The position numbers and the translations under genes were made by a program. Below are positions 22,450-37,400 of a stretch of 64,000 nucleotides of DNA, piece after piece (the first letter of the stretch is position 1; each line of letters begins with the position of its first letter). Under the pieces are notes generated by a model that ran no database searches, had not been told where the DNA came from, and was given only the letters and a program-made list of their open reading frames with translations. The stretch is from Dipteris shenzhenensis (taxonomy: Eukaryota; Polypodiophyta; Polypodiopsida; Gleicheniales), in the NCBI GenBank assembly GCA_047967505.1, contig CM106539.1. The stretch is one strand, 5' to 3'.

Positions 22450-25400
22450 CTGCATACACCCCCAAAAAAGGATTAGGAATGGCTTCATTTTCCTTTACAT
22501 CCATTATGGTAGCTTTTGTTTAATGGTGTAATCACTTAGATGGATAAGGCAATGAAAGGATATGTATTCAACTGAGAGATTTGATTCATACATACTGAGT
22601 CGTGTATTAATAAGATCTGAATTTGCAACAAGGAAAATGACAGCTGCCACGGTTCCAGCCATGACCATTGGCCACAATATACCAAGTACTGCGTATCTCT
22701 GACATTTCATACACAATACATTAGTAGTGTATGTAATAAACGTTAATTTGATGATAGTAACACAAGTTTTTAATCCATCTATGTTTGCAACAATAACCAT
22801 GTAATAAAAAGATTAAGGCAATCACATCCACTTAAACATGGGACACACATGCCCTCCATCTTTTATGTGACCTGTGACTCGACCCTTTACCTCAGGTCTG
22901 TTTTGAGCCTTGAGTGGAATCTAGGATTTCTAGGTCTCAAAAGACCACCACACAACCTTACTCCCTATATGGAATCAATCCAACATTACTTTGAGGCAAC
23001 TATGTTAGTGTTTCCCACAAATCAAGGATCAAACCATTGCATTCCTGAAACAAATGGCAAGAGGGTGACAAAAGGGGCAAGAGGATGGTAAAGATGGATG
23101 CATGGTTACACTTTATCCTGCCCTAGCAAAGCCCACGGGTTGTGGTGGACGTAAATGGTCTAAGTCTCAAGAATTTTTCTTGGATTGTAGAGCAGCAGCT
23201 AACAGCATGCCCAAGAGTACCATGGTGCGATTGGTTTGTGTCTCACCAATTCATCAGTCCATTGCTAGGATAGAATCCTTGATTGATGGAAGGTAATTCC
23301 CCTAGGAGCTTTCCCATGCAGATTGGCAGGGTCACCTTCCTCTCTAACTTTATTGTGCTGGAAATGACAAGAGATGACCTCACATATCCACTCTTGCTAG
23401 GTAGACCATGGTTGAGGTTTGCCAAGTCTATTCACGATTACTGATGAGTTCATAGTACCTTTGGATTTACATCATTATCCGTTATCATAAATATTGGCAA
23501 CTCTCGCCATAGGCAAATAGAAATGGGAGAAAAGGGTTTCAAAGAGGGAGCTTGCATGGAAGAAGAGCAATCGGCACTTGGTGATCAGCCTATGCATAGG
23601 GAGCATTTGGGCTACATCAAGGACTCACCCTTTCACGGTGAAACATATGATGTGGAAGCTCTAGAGGGTGGTGAGGCATTGACTTACTTATTCGAACAAG
23701 CTAGCCTAGAAGAAGAAGAAGCCCATCATCTTGGACTGGATGGGAGCTCTAGGCTCCTTGTCAGTCAACAAGTGGAACTATGTTCTTTACAGGACTTTGA
23801 AACCTTCTTGTTAGTCCGAGGATGGCACAAGACACTATGCTTCACCAAGTCTAAGTGAACTCCTTTATAGAGATGCCCGTTGCTCTCTAACCATAGTTTT
23901 CAAGGAATGGTGTTCCGACATCCCCGGAACGTCTGGAACGCTGTTCTGGGAAGCAAGGAAGAACCAGAACAGCCCCGGAATGTCCACAAATTTTCTTTTT
24001 CTTTTTTTTTTTGCAAGAAAGAGACTTCTATTAAGTAAGAGAAAAAACCCGAGAGAGCAAGCTCAAAGCGGAATACAGCATGAAACCATGAGAATAAATA
24101 AACCCCCTCAAAATGAGCTGGAAAACAACCAAGGCTGAGGCTGAAAGTGCCACCTCAACCCTGTCAGAGTCTCAGAGAAGAAAGGAGAATCCTTCCATTC
24201 CCTGAAGAAAGAAGCCCTCCTAGCTGAGGCTGCATGGGAGTCTCCCTGCATACTTGTCCATATGGCCATCAAGGTATGTATGGTGTCTGTCCAAATACTA
24301 GCCAATGTGTGCGAGGGATGAACCTGAATTCCCTCCAATGCCTCTGTGCATTTGGCTCTCCACATATGCCAGGCTGCTATGCTCGCTAGTATCTCCCAAG
24401 AGGTATCCACAGAGGCATGTACAACTAGCTTCAAAAGGAAGATGTGGTATCACATCCAAAGAACATGACTCAATCTGGTGATGTCGAATCGAAATGGCCC
24501 GAGAAGAGTGAAGTCTCTCATAGAAGACCTGAGGCCCCGTAAGAGAAAGCCAAGCCACTAAGCCCCATGTCATAAAGAATGGGGAGTGGGCAAAGTGATT
24601 GAAAATCCTGAATACCCCCATCCAAATCATCCTCGCCTGTTTGCAATTCCATAAGCAATGCTGAATCGTCTCCAAAGTAGAGAGGCAACGAGGGCAAGTA
24701 GGGTCGGCTCCGAATCTGGATCTCCAAAGGTTCACTCTAATCCACCATGGATAGAAAGCCAAAAGAAAAGAGTGATCTTCCTATTCCTGTGGGATTTCTA
24801 AAGTCTATTCCAGAAGCACCTCTGCAAATCCGCAGTGATATCAAATGCGTCCCAATGACGAACTCTGGAAGGTCTCAAACCTCTACTACTGAGCTGGAAT
24901 CTCTTGGCATTATTGGCCGTGTAGCGAAAGAAGGGGATGCTCTTCTCTTGATGCCCTGCGTCAATCCACTCCCACTCTCCAGGGTCCCATTGCAAATACC
25001 TAATGGGAACTCCCCCGTAGAGCCAAAGTCTCCAAGATCCAGTGAAGAGAAGCCGGGGGTCTGGGTCAAGGAACCCAAATTTTCTTTTTGGGGGGGGGCT
25101 CTTTGAAAGTTTCAACTAGGTATTTTAGAGCTTATATGGAAAGTTTAAAGCTATAAAATGTCAGTTTCTTTCATTTTCTAGCATAGTTTTATGTTAAATG
25201 ATGACGTGTCATTGATGTGGTGATCCTATTCCCATTTCCCCGTTCCCCCTTTCTAGAATGTTTCCATTTTGACACCCAAATTTCTAGAACGTCCCCATTT
25301 CTTGGTAACTATGTATCTAACACAAGAAGTGTTTCCAAACTCCTGATCTGAATAAAGGTTTTTATTTTATTTTTACAAAAAAGAGACTTCTATTAAGTAT

Positions 25401-28400
25401 GAAAGAAACACCAAATAAAGGTCCAGCTGAAACCGGCCTCTAATCACTCAAAGGGCAGTGGAACTAAACCTTTAATCACTTCAGCATTTATTTACATCTC
25501 ACAAAGCATATATCACAACCATTAACCATTGCATGATCACCATTTGGCATTTACCCATTTGTTCACAAACAAAACCACTGAAAAAGGGATGGAGGCTAGA
25601 ATGCCCCTGCTCAACAAACATAGACAAGTGCACCCGATTGGCCCCAAACACCGTGGCTCCCCTTTCGGTATTTCTTTATATTTCACAGTGAAATGATTAC
25701 AAGTTGCATCTGGGAGACCTTCCCTACAACTGAGCACGCAGCCCCAATTCACTAAGCCTTCGCAAGGCTTTCAAGCATAGAACACCATCACATAAGTGCA
25801 CTTAACCCATAGGCTCAACCCAAAGGCATTCTCTTTTTCGAGTGCAATTCCATTGGTTGTCCAGATGCAATCACACTGCACCCCAGCTGCACTCTCTTTG
25901 AGTGGTTTCCAGATGGCATTCACAAAGCTTTCCAAAGCTCCAAAATAAAATCAGCAAAGTACCCAACCAAAGAATGACTCATGTAGCACTGCCTGGGCAC
26001 CTGTGAGCCAAGAAAGAGGCGGCACACGAGGCCAACCAATAGCTTATGGCAAAAAGAAATTGCAGCAGCAAAATCACAACTCACCAAGTCCTAAAAACTC
26101 TAACCAAGTCCTCAATCGCCAAGAGGACGCAGTAGCCAATGCCTAATTGCATTCTCAGCCAAAGAGGAGTGCAAAGGCATGAAGAAAGAGCATTTACAAG
26201 AGCCGACCAGCAAGAATTCCACTGAAAAATGTGAAAAGAAGCACTTCTGTTGCGAAGAAGTGGGAGTTCTTGGGCTCAAAAGAAGCGTACTTCAGAGAGG
26301 AATGCATTGAGAAAGTTTTGGAGAAGTTTCATCGCCGGAAAGTCCTCCAAAACTGAGAAAAACCAGTCAACCAGCGCGTGGGACCACTCGAAATTCAATA
26401 GAAAGCTGTAGCTTTGCAAGAGGAGAGGCCTAGGAGGCGGTAGAAGCAAAAAGGTCCAGAAAAAGCCACTTCTGCAAATTCGACCAACAAAAGAAGTGCT
26501 CAGCTCTGCCCGTTCTACCAAACGCACGGAGGGAAAAGCATATCACTACGAAGGGGAGGCAGAGGGAAAGCCATCGGGCCAAACGGAAGTCGAGGAATCC
26601 AAACGGGTGAGGAGTTATGAACAAAAACGGAATTCAGCTGAAGGAGGCTGAAAAACCAGTCCAAAATCTCAACAAAGGGAGAAGATGAGAGAGAAAACCA
26701 CACATGTGAAGTTTAGAAGGCCCAGGAAGGTCCAGGAATGGCAAAGGAGCATGTACAAGGCACTAGAGCCACCTGGAACTCTAGGGGGGCCACTGAAGGT
26801 ACATGGCCCTCTAGGGGGCCCATTAAAAATGCCACATCATCATTTCCCAACAACCACTCTTTTAATTCCTTGGAATGCCTTTGGGCCTTATGTGCTAGGC
26901 ACCATGCCGCGTTTAATTACACATTATTAAGCCCATGCTTGGACTTTTAAAACCAAAGTTGTCACGGTCTTGTAGTACATTAAAGTACTTAGAATTTCAC
27001 GCCCCCGTGACATACCCCTCTCTTGAAACAACAAACCAGAGTTTGCTGCCCCAAAACACAGGAGTGAGCATGAAATATAGCATAAAAGAGTATATAAGAA
27101 AGCCGCAGGTATAGTATACAGAGACAGTGAAAATATGGCTAGGAGAGGCATGCATCCATCCATATACACTGCTCAAAATCTATGTGATCCTCGACGATCA
27201 ATAGTCAAGATGCATCAATATCATGAAGTCTCACAACAGAAATACTGTCAGCTAAGTATCTCGGATGAAACATACGGTGTCATTAAGCGACCTCATGAAA
27301 TCACGGTGAGCCCGTCTGTACTGAGGGAGTGGAGGTGCTCCCCCCCTCTCGAACATCAGGTAATGCTCCAGACGCTCGCTCTGCTGAACTACCTGTAGGA
27401 GCCCGGACCGCAGTCGGCTCTAATTGGAAAGCATCAAGGTAAAGCTGCAATATCCCAGGTGAATCTGCCAGTTCACCTTCCTCCATCCATTTCGCATCAA
27501 GTGATGGGTAATTTTGAAATTTTACCAAGTAGCGACGGATAACTTTACCCTTGAGCTTTCTATCTCTGTGTGCCAGAATCTGCTCTGGGACCAGAAGTTC
27601 ATCCTGTTCTTCCACTTCAGGCTGCACCTCATGTTACGCTCAAGTCGAGGTAACATGACCTCGGAAGGGTCAGTCGGCATTTTCCTTTAAAGGATCAATG
27701 TTTGTATTATATTTGTTTGGGCTTCATGTAAATGATAAAAAAGGAATAAAGGTCAAGGTCCTTGGTGAGGGTGACATGGCACTAGACTAGGTGGATCTAA
27801 GGCTAAGGGACTTTAATGCATTAAATGTGCCTAGGGGAAAATGTTTTAAAGATATCCCAAGAGAGGGGTAAATAATGCATTAAGGAAGGACCCTACAATT
27901 ATGACATGTGGCATACTAGATTCATCTAGGGATTTTTGGGGCTCGTTGGGAATAAGCAAGCATGAGCTTTTACGTAATTAGATCTATCTGTGAGCTTGCT
28001 ACCAACGAGGTTGGCTGGGAGGAGAAACCAAGTGCCCGTGCCCATGATTTAATGACAAGCAGGAAGGAATCAGGTTAGATTGTGATATTTGGTATCAGAG
28101 CCATGGATGACTGCTTTCTGAAGGAGCCGATCCAGGAAAGTGGATGCACAAATCCAATGTTTTGAAAATCCCTAATAGAAAGAAGCGATGGATTCAGAGA
28201 TGCGATGCAGGCTTCAGCAATCCTGATCTTCGAAGAGAATAAGTGAACGAAGAAGGGAATAGAAGCACGCTGTATGCTGATCGTGGGACGACAGAGATGT
28301 CATGCACAAAGGAAGGAATAGATACAAGCGGACGGCCGATTTTTCAAGACACCCCTTCATAATTCACTTGGAATCTTCTGTGCGAGGCTGTGTAGACGGT

Positions 28401-31400
28401 GTGGATAGAGGCGATAGGCATTTGCATTGCAGAAATTCGTAATTCCTAATTGCGACAGACGATTCAGACATCGTGGTCCACGAAATTTACCGTGAACACA
28501 GGAGATTGTCATCGTGTCAGCCTTGGGAATGTAGGGACAACCATCACGTCAGCCAGGTGCGAATTGGGCGAATTGTAATCCGTCTATAAATGCTTTCAGG
28601 ACGGTTGTGAAACGCACGCACGGTAGACGATGCTCGAAGTACCTACAGGGAGATCTCCGTTGACTGAAATTGCAAGAGCCACATTCAGAGGCAGAAACGC
28701 AAGCACCCAGGGACTCCGATGGAGAAGATTGGAGGAGGCTATCACGTGCTCTAGCTACAAGCCAGAGCTTTTGTAACATTTCAAATCATGATTTGATGCG
28801 CATAGTAGAACTAAGATTCTCTAGCGATATGCAAGAAGGAGACACTGGAGGCCAGGTCGCCCTTCTCCAGTAACTCTGCAAGGTTCAGGCGTTATGACAG
28901 TACAGCATGTTCGTGATCACAAGGCTGGTTATAAATGCGTGTTGGAGTGGCTTACGGGAACTAGTTGACCTCTTCATGCAGCAAAGATATACCAGGGGGC
29001 TTTCAACTCTTTATTCCCTCTATTTTATTTGGTTAAATTTCTAAAGTTTTGAGGTGTGTGAGTTGGATTGGGAACAGATTTATGCCTTTGGATTTAAGGG
29101 CTTGAGGTTTCTTAGATTGCAGGAGTTTCCCTAGTATAGGGAAAAGAATAGGTTTGGTTATAGTGTGATATATGCTTTGTCAGCTGTAAAGTTGGAAGTT
29201 GGACTCTCGATTTGTAATTACAGTTTCAAGCGGTGTTTTATTATTATTATTAAAAAAAAACACCCATCGACTTGAATGGAAGTAGAAGAAGAAGCTTCTA
29301 GGATGGATCCCGTAGAGTCGGGAGTCCGGCCGACCCCGTAGGTGTTACGCCTAGCAGGTCATACACTGTCTGGCAGAATTGCAATGTTAGAGGATGCCTT
29401 GCAACAGATTTGAGCGTAGCAGTTACAAACAAATGTGGGGCAGTCTGAACTCAGAAAAATGGTGCATAGTATGTCTGCGAGACCATCTCGTGAGGAGAAA
29501 GGTAAATCTCCGATGGAACCAGAGTCCAGTGTTCGTACGGTCGAGCCTAGGAGGGCTAAGGTGCCTAATATTGCCAATTATAGGCTAGAAAAGTGTTCTG
29601 GTCGGATGTTTGACTGTAGTTCCGATATCATTGACACCTGGTTACACAAATGGGATGAGGCATTCGCCATTTGTGAAATCAGGAATGATATGAAGAAAAT
29701 CCGCGAGGCCACCCTTATGTTTAATGAGGCAGCGGATAGGTGGTGGATAAAACAGCAGAAAGATGGAGTAGCATCCACTACCTGAGAGGGGTTTAAAAAA
29801 GAATTTAGAAAACACTTCCTACCTCCTGGCGAAGCATCCCGAGCTTGGGATCAATATCGAAACCTTCGTCAGAGAAATTTATCAGTGGCAGAATACACTG
29901 ATAAGTTTAGAGAAAGTGTAATGAAGGTTGATGAACCCCTACCTTAGTCAATCCATTTTATCTTTGGATTGAATGATCGAATAAAGATGGAAGTTCGGGC
30001 TAAGTATGCGAACACGCTAGATGAAGCAATTGCCATAGCCCTGAACTATGAAGATGCAAAAGGGAACAGACCAAGAGGGTTTGTGCAGGTTGGGACTCAG
30101 TATGGGTACTCGAAGAAAATTGGGTTTAAGAAGAAGTGGATTAGCAAAGGGGGTGCCTCACAGTCTAGTGGTCAAGCCAAGCAGGCGAAACCAGTTGAGA
30201 CTCCTAAATCAAGTACCACCATTGGAATTGAAAGAAAAGTAACACCAATGGCAGCCCGAGCTTGGTCGAAGTCCTCTTTAAACCCAGAGGTTGCACCACG
30301 AAGTAAGCAAATTTTTGAAGATAGAGATGTGAATATGAAGATGCCACTGCACATAATGACATCGTACAAGAGGAAGATGGAGATCACGATATTGAGGAAG
30401 AAGATGACGATCATCAAGCAAAGGGAAAAAGCGAGGAGAGAAGGCTTGTGTTTTGGTTGCCTTCAGCCTCATCAATGGAAAGATTGTCCACGGAACAAAG
30501 ATCGTCGGATGGCTGAGATGATGGTCTCAGAATGCGACGTGAAATGGAGGGAAGTCCCAGAGCAGAACAGATGCAGATTCAGCTAGCGGGATCTTCTCAA
30601 AGGTCAGTACCTTTTTTGTTATGAGTGTCTGTTGCTAAGTTAGTAACTAGTGCACCTGATAATATCCTGTCAAAGCCCGCAGCAACGGGGTATACAGCCT
30701 TTAATGATACGGAGTTAATTAAGATGAAAGGGCAAGTAGCTAATCATCAGGTCATTGTGTTGTTTGACTCAGCGTCAACGCACAATGTAATTAACTCCAA
30801 GCTCGTAAAGAGGCTGAAACTAAAGACTAGCCCATCTAACTATGCATATACAGTCAAGATGGCAGACGGAAGTTCAACTGAAGTATGGGACCAAAGGGTT
30901 ATCCAGTTGGAGCTTCGAATTCAGGACTATGCTGAGAAGCTTGATTTTGAAATGACTAAGCTTGCTCATGCAGACATAGCCCTGGATAAGGCTTGGCATT
31001 CTAGGAAGAATCCAGCCATAGATTGGAAAAAGCACATTTATCAATTCAAGATTAATGATGTGCTGTATGTCTTACGAGGTGAAAAGGATATACCTCAAGG
31101 ACCGTTGGTTTCCCTGATGGAAATCCGAAAAGCTCAAGAAGAGTTTTTGTTTCTTTGTACAGCATCAGTAGAGCCGGTTGATGATTCTTCGGCTAGCACT
31201 GATGTTGCTCAAAATGGAGAGATGGCTAAGCTGGCTGATCAAATAACAGAGGAGTTCTCTGATTGTTTTAGGGATGAGCTACCTTATGGGTTACCTCCAG
31301 AGTGGAATGTTCAGCATAAGATTGAACTAATCCCGGGGGCATAACCTGTAAATAGACCTCCCTATAGGTTGAGTTTTACCGAAGAGGCAGAGGTGCGAAG

Positions 31401-34400
31401 ACAACTGGAAGAATACCTCAAGCTGGGGCAGATTCAACCAAGTTTTTCACCTTTTGCTTCCCCAGTGATATTAAAGAAAAAGAAAGATGATACTTTTCGC
31501 CTCTGTATAGATTATAGAGCATTGAATAATATCACTATTAAGCACAGGTATCCGATGGCTCGGATCGATGATTTGCTAGATGCATTACATGGGGCCGTAA
31601 TTTTCAGTAAGATAGATCTTAAGTGTGGCTACCATCAAATCTGTACTAGAGCCGAGGATGTGCATAAAACCGCTTTTAGAAGCAGGTTTGGACATTATGA
31701 GTTTTTGGTAATGCCCTTTAGACTTACCAATGTTCCAGCTATATTCATCATGCTATGAACGATTTACTACGTCCGTATATCGGAAAGTTTGTATTACACT
31801 TTATTGACGATATTCTGGTATTCAGTAAGAGTATTACTAAGCATTATGAACACTTAAGAATAGTGTTCAATACTTTGAGGAAAGCCAGTCTTTATGTAAA
31901 TAAAAAGAAAAATATATTGTGTATGGTAAGACTTGAATATTTAGGATTCATAATTACTCCTGAGGGGGTAGAAATGGATCCAAAGAAAGTAGCCGCGATA
32001 CTGACTTGGCTAATCCCTCAGAGTTTGACCGCTTTTTGCGATCATTCTTGGGATTTGTCCAATTTTATCGAGGCATATCAAAGGATATTCCGAAATAATA
32101 TCGCCATTGACTGATCTGACCTCAAATAAAGTATCTTTTATATGGGGACAGAATCAATAGGAAAGTTTTAACACCATAAAACAAGCTGTGGTCACAGGAC
32201 CGGTGTTAAAAATAGTTGATTCCCAGAAACCGTTTTTCCTTGAAACCGATGCAAGTGGCATTGCGGTAGGAGCAGTTCTCCTTCAAGAGGGAAGGCCAGT
32301 AGCCTTTGAAAGCAAGAAGCTTTCTCCCTCTCAACGAAATTGGCCAACTCATGAATTAGAGTTGTATGCTGTTGTCCATGCTTTGAAAACATGGAGACAT
32401 TATTTGTATGGATCAGAGTTTTATGTGGATGTTAATCATGATACTCTAAAACATTTTTGTAAACAACCTGACTTGAGAGGCCGCCAAGCTAGGTGGGCAG
32501 AACTCATGCAGGAGTTTAATTTAACGATTCGGTACCGAAGAGGGAAGGATAATAAAGTTGCTGATGCGTTGTCACGCATTATGCATAACATGAGTTTCAT
32601 GGTATTAGAGAGTGCTCTAATGACCGAGATTAGAGAAACTCAAAAGGTGGATGAGTTCGTCCAGAGCCTTTGGCCTAAGGCTCATGTGTTCAAACCCGGG
32701 GAAAAGGATGACCTGGCATCCAGAAAAGGCCAAACTTATGCAAGATATGCCATAAGGGATGATATGCTGAAAAGAAATGGCAAGGTAGTAGTACCTAATC
32801 AGAATGATCTCAGGCAGAGGGTCATTCGACAATGCCATGATAGCCCATGTGCGGGACATCCAGGAGTCGAGACGACATATGAGCTCGTAAAGCGAGATAT
32901 GTGACACGTTGTTTTTCGTATCAAGTAAGTAAGGCAGAACGGGTGAAGCCACCCGGACTTTTACAACCCTTGGAGATACCACTAAGTAAGTGGGAGAGCA
33001 TTTCCATGGACTTTATTGTAGGTCTGCCTTACTTGTGGTGGTTGATTGTCTTACCAAGACCACTTCATTCCAACTAGAGAGTCTGTTAGTGCCCCGCAAG
33101 TGGCGGATTTGTTTATTAGACATATATTTCGTTTGCATGGATTACCCAAATCCATAATGTCAGACACAGATGTCAAATTTACCGGTCATTTTTGGACTGC
33201 GGTATTTGAGACACTAAGGACTAAGTGGGGATCATCTAGAAACAGATGGTCAGACAGAAAGAATCAACCAAATTTTAGAGGATATGCTTAGAGCATATGT
33301 GTCATTGAGGCAACATACATGGGACAAGTGGTTGCCATTGTTAGAGTTTGCCTACAATGATAGAAAACATTCCTCTACAGAGTTCAGTCCGTTTGAACTG
33401 ACCTATGGTTATATGCCAGCGAATCCAACTATAGTTGGAGTACCTCAGAAAGTGCCTAGAGCTGCGAACTTTGTGGCTCAAATGCGGAAGATGCTAGCAC
33501 TTGCGAGAGCTAACATCCGCCAAGCTATGGATAGAGTCGAGGTAACATGACCTCGGAAGAGTCAGTCGGCATTTTCCTTTAAAGGATCAATGTTTGTATT
33601 ATATTTGTTTGGGCTTCATGTAAATGATAAAAAAGGAATAAAGGTCAAGGTCCTTGGTGAGGGTGACATGGCACTAGACTAGGTGGATCTAAGGCTAAGG
33701 GACTTTAATGCATTAAATGTGCCTAGGGGCAAATGTTTTAAAGATATCCCAAGAAAGGGGTAAATAATGCATTAAGGAAGGACCCTACAATTATGACATG
33801 TGGCATACTAGATTCATCTAGGGAGTTTTGGGGCTCGTTGGGAATAAGCAAGCATGAGCTTTTACGTAATTTGATCTATCTGTGAGCTTGCTACCAACGA
33901 GGTTGGCTGGGAGGAGAAACCAAGTGCCCGTGCCCGTGATTTGACGACAAGCAGGAAGGAATCAGATTAGATTGTGATACCTCATCAAGTAAATCCTCGG
34001 GAATATCTCCATGATATTGCTTTAATAAGCTCACATGAAAGGCATTATGTATCTTCCAATGCGGAGGCAACTTCAGCCTGTAAGCTACCTCGTTTATCTT
34101 TTCAGAAACCTGGAAAGGACCATAGTAATGCATGTTCAACTTTGTGTACAACCTTTCCTTGCCTTTCTTATTTTTCAGCCTTGCCTTCTGAAAACACAGC
34201 AAAACCCAATCACCTTCTATGAATACCAATTCCCTGCGGTGCTTATTTGCTGCTCTTTTCTGCTTGTCCTGACTTCTTTGCAAGGCATATTTAATCTTCT
34301 TGTAAGCCTCTTCAAGGCTTTCTACAAAACGATTAGCTTCGAAGATTTTCTCTTTTGTATGCAAAATGGGAGGTATCTTCCTGGCACCTTCCACTATTTC

Positions 34401-37400
34401 AAATGGTGCTTTACCTGTGGATGTGGTAAGCATATTCCAGCAAAGGCAAATAATGCTCCCATTTGCTTTTGTGGCCTGAGACATAGCATTTAAACATATC
34501 CAAGATGGTAGAGTTTTCCTGCTCCGATTGTCCATCAGACTGAGGGTGAAAAGATGACGAAAAATTCAGCGTAGTGCCCATATTTTCAAACAGCCCTCTC
34601 CAAAAGAGGTTGGTCATCCTCGGATCTCTATCACTGATTATGGATTCAGGCATCCCATGATACTTGAAGACATGCTGCAGAAACAATTTGGCCATTTGAT
34701 CTGCTGTAATTTTCTTTCTTACTGGGACAAAGTGGGCTTGTTTGCTAAACCTGCAAATTATTGTCCACAATCCATCATGTCCAGCAGGAGTACGTGGAAG
34801 ATCAAACAGAAAATCCATAGCTATGCTTTGCCATGGTCTATCTGGAATTGGCAAAGGGTGTAACAACCCAAGTGCCTTCTGCCTGTCAAACTTTACTTTC
34901 TGACAAACCATGCATGTTCTCACATATTCTTCCACATCTTTCCTTAAAGATGGCCAATAAAAGTATTGCTCCACTGCTATAATTGTTGCTGTAATTCTCC
35001 TATGTCCTGCATATGAAGGAGCATGACTTTCCATTATGACTTTCTGTCGCATCTGATCAGTGACACAGAGTCGTCCATGCATCAAAATGAAACCCTCTTT
35101 TAACATATAGTGATCATGCCTTTGACCATCAGAAAGCTGATCATAAATAGTTGAAAAATCAGCATCATTAACATATTGATCTTTCATCACATCTAACACA
35201 TTGTTGTAAACAATGCTCACTGCTGAAACACTGGGTTTCTTGGAGACTGCTTCAGGCTGTGGTTTCCTGGAAAGTGCATCAGCCACGACATTTTTGTTAC
35301 CCGGCACATGTACAATTTGAAAATGAAACATTGAGAGGAAGTTAGCCCATCTCATGTGCTTTTTAGATAATTTTCTCTGCCTGATAAAATATCTAAGTGA
35401 TTGATGATCTGTCTGCACATAAAAATCAGCTCCAAGAAGGTAATGTTTCCATGTGGTCAAAGCATGTATCACTGCTAACATTTCCTTCTCGTATATCTGC
35501 AAGTACAATTCAGCATCTTTGAGAACTCTACTCTCATATGCAACCACTCTGCCATCCTGCATCAAAGTGCCTCCTATGCTGTTCCCACATGCATCACAAG
35601 TTACAGCAAAGGGTTTTACAAGATCTTGCAAGATAATAACGGGTTCAGAACACAACTTTTGCTTCAGCTCTTCAAAAGCTGCATTTTCCTTTGGTCCCTA
35701 CTGAAACGTACAGCTTTCTTTTGTAAAGCATGCAAGGGAGAGGCAATTTCTGCAAAGTACTTTATAAACCTCCGATAGTATGAACACAACCCAAGAAAGC
35801 TTCTGACTTCATGCAGATTTTTCAAAATTGGCCAACTCCTTATGGCCTCAACTTTTGCAGGATCCATCTTGACTCCATCCTTTGACACTATATGACCAAG
35901 AAAATGAATCTCATGCATAAAGAACTCACTTTTCTTGGTGTTTATTAATAGCTTGTGTCTTTTCAACTCTTGAAACGCATTAGTGAGGTGTTTCCTGTGC
36001 TCCTGCTCATTTTTAGAGAACACAATGATGTCATTGAAGAAAGTGCCCACAAACTTTCTGTGTGCTCTAAAAATTCTGTCCATCATTCTATTGAAAGTGG
36101 CAGGTGCATTCGTCAAACCAAAAGGCATCACAAGGAACTCATATAAGCCAAATGAAGTGCGGAAGGCAGTCTTGTAGACATCTTCAGGCCGTATCCTTAT
36201 TTGATGGTATCCACTTTTAAGGTCAATAGGACTGAACATTGAGGAACCTTCCAACCGATCCAATATATCATCAATGCGTGGAATTGGAAAACGGTTCTTA
36301 ATTGTGACTTTATTCAAAGTCCTATAATCAATACACATTCTCCAACTGCCATCCTTCTTTTGCACAAGCAACACAGGGGAATAGTAAGGAGAATTACTTG
36401 GCTGTATTAATTCCTTTTCCAAGAGTTCCTTCACTTGTGACATTATCTCTTCCTGTTGTACCTTACTGACATGATAGGGAGGTATATTAGGCGGTGAGCT
36501 TCCTGGAATTATATCGATTTGATGATCCTCGGGCCTCTTGGGAGGTAATTCTTGAGGAAGTGCATCTGAGAAAACAATCTGAAAATCTGAAATAAAAGCA
36601 GCCCTTTCTCTATCTAAAGCAGAAAGAGTAGAGCCTTCCTGAACTGGTTGGCTGTCCTCTTTGACAAAAATCAAGTACGCTGAAATACGACGCTTTATTA
36701 CATTGGAAATACAAGAAGCTGAAACTATAGGGATGGACTCCCCTTTCAACTTTACATCAAGTACATGAATTTTTCCTCTATGAGTTAAAGAAATCTTCTT
36801 GTTTCTCATATGCACATCAGCCCCCACCCTGTACATCCAAGGCATCCCAAGCAAAGCATCACACTCTAGCAAAGGCATAATGTAGAAGTCCTCTGCATCC
36901 CGATATCCCTGGATATGCATCCTCAACTTGCCAATGATAGGAGTGACAGGTGTGTTGAGTTTAGGGTTGGCCATATCACACATGCCGGATGGCCCCATTT
37001 CTTTAGGCTTGATGCCAAGCCTTCCTGCCATATCAGGAGTTATGAAATTCGCCTTTGCCCCAGAATCAAAGAAAAACAAACAATTCTGATTTCTGATTTT
37101 TCCCCATGCTCTGCACATCTCAATATTTTTTGTTTCTTCTTCATCATGTGCATGTGGCAAACTCCCAATCACATCTGGAAGAAGTCCTGCGGAAGGTTTA
37201 GGCCCTTTGCCCTTCCGATCAGCCTGGTTATCACCATTCTTATCATCATCAGACCTGTCTCTTTCTTGAATGGGCAATCATAAGAGCGGTGTCCCTCTCC
37301 TTTGCATATAAAACATTTGTTTTGCTCCATGAGTGACTTTTTCTCTTCATCAGATAACTTGGTACGGGGCTGTTTATTAGGCTGTCCACGCCTTTGACCA

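Larger units (their letters stand above)
27632..33979 (+). mobile_element. Gypsy retrotransposon E nested in gypsy F
   Basis: 6348 bp with a perfect target duplication CCTCA (27627-27631, 33980-33984) inside the integrase ORF of F. 5' LTR 27632-28087 (456 bp), PBS for tRNA-Met, leader, gag, protease-RT-RNase H-integrase, 3' LTR 33535-33979. The 3' end has a deletion: integrase coding runs straight into the LTR at AGTCGAGG, removing the integrase tail, polypurine tract and first bases of the LTR. LTRs differ at roughly ten sites by eye. Several stops and frameshifts. Confidence 0.9.

Noticed and set aside
22504-22800. 98-codon minus ORF as a separate membrane protein
   Set aside because: Only 22698-22596 fits; splice sites and phases show it is one exon of the TMC-like gene.
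25428-27012. Possible genes in the 1.5-kb sequence duplicated at 39-40 kb
   Set aside because: The duplication is the LTR pair of gypsy F; small ORFs in it are not conserved between the two copies.
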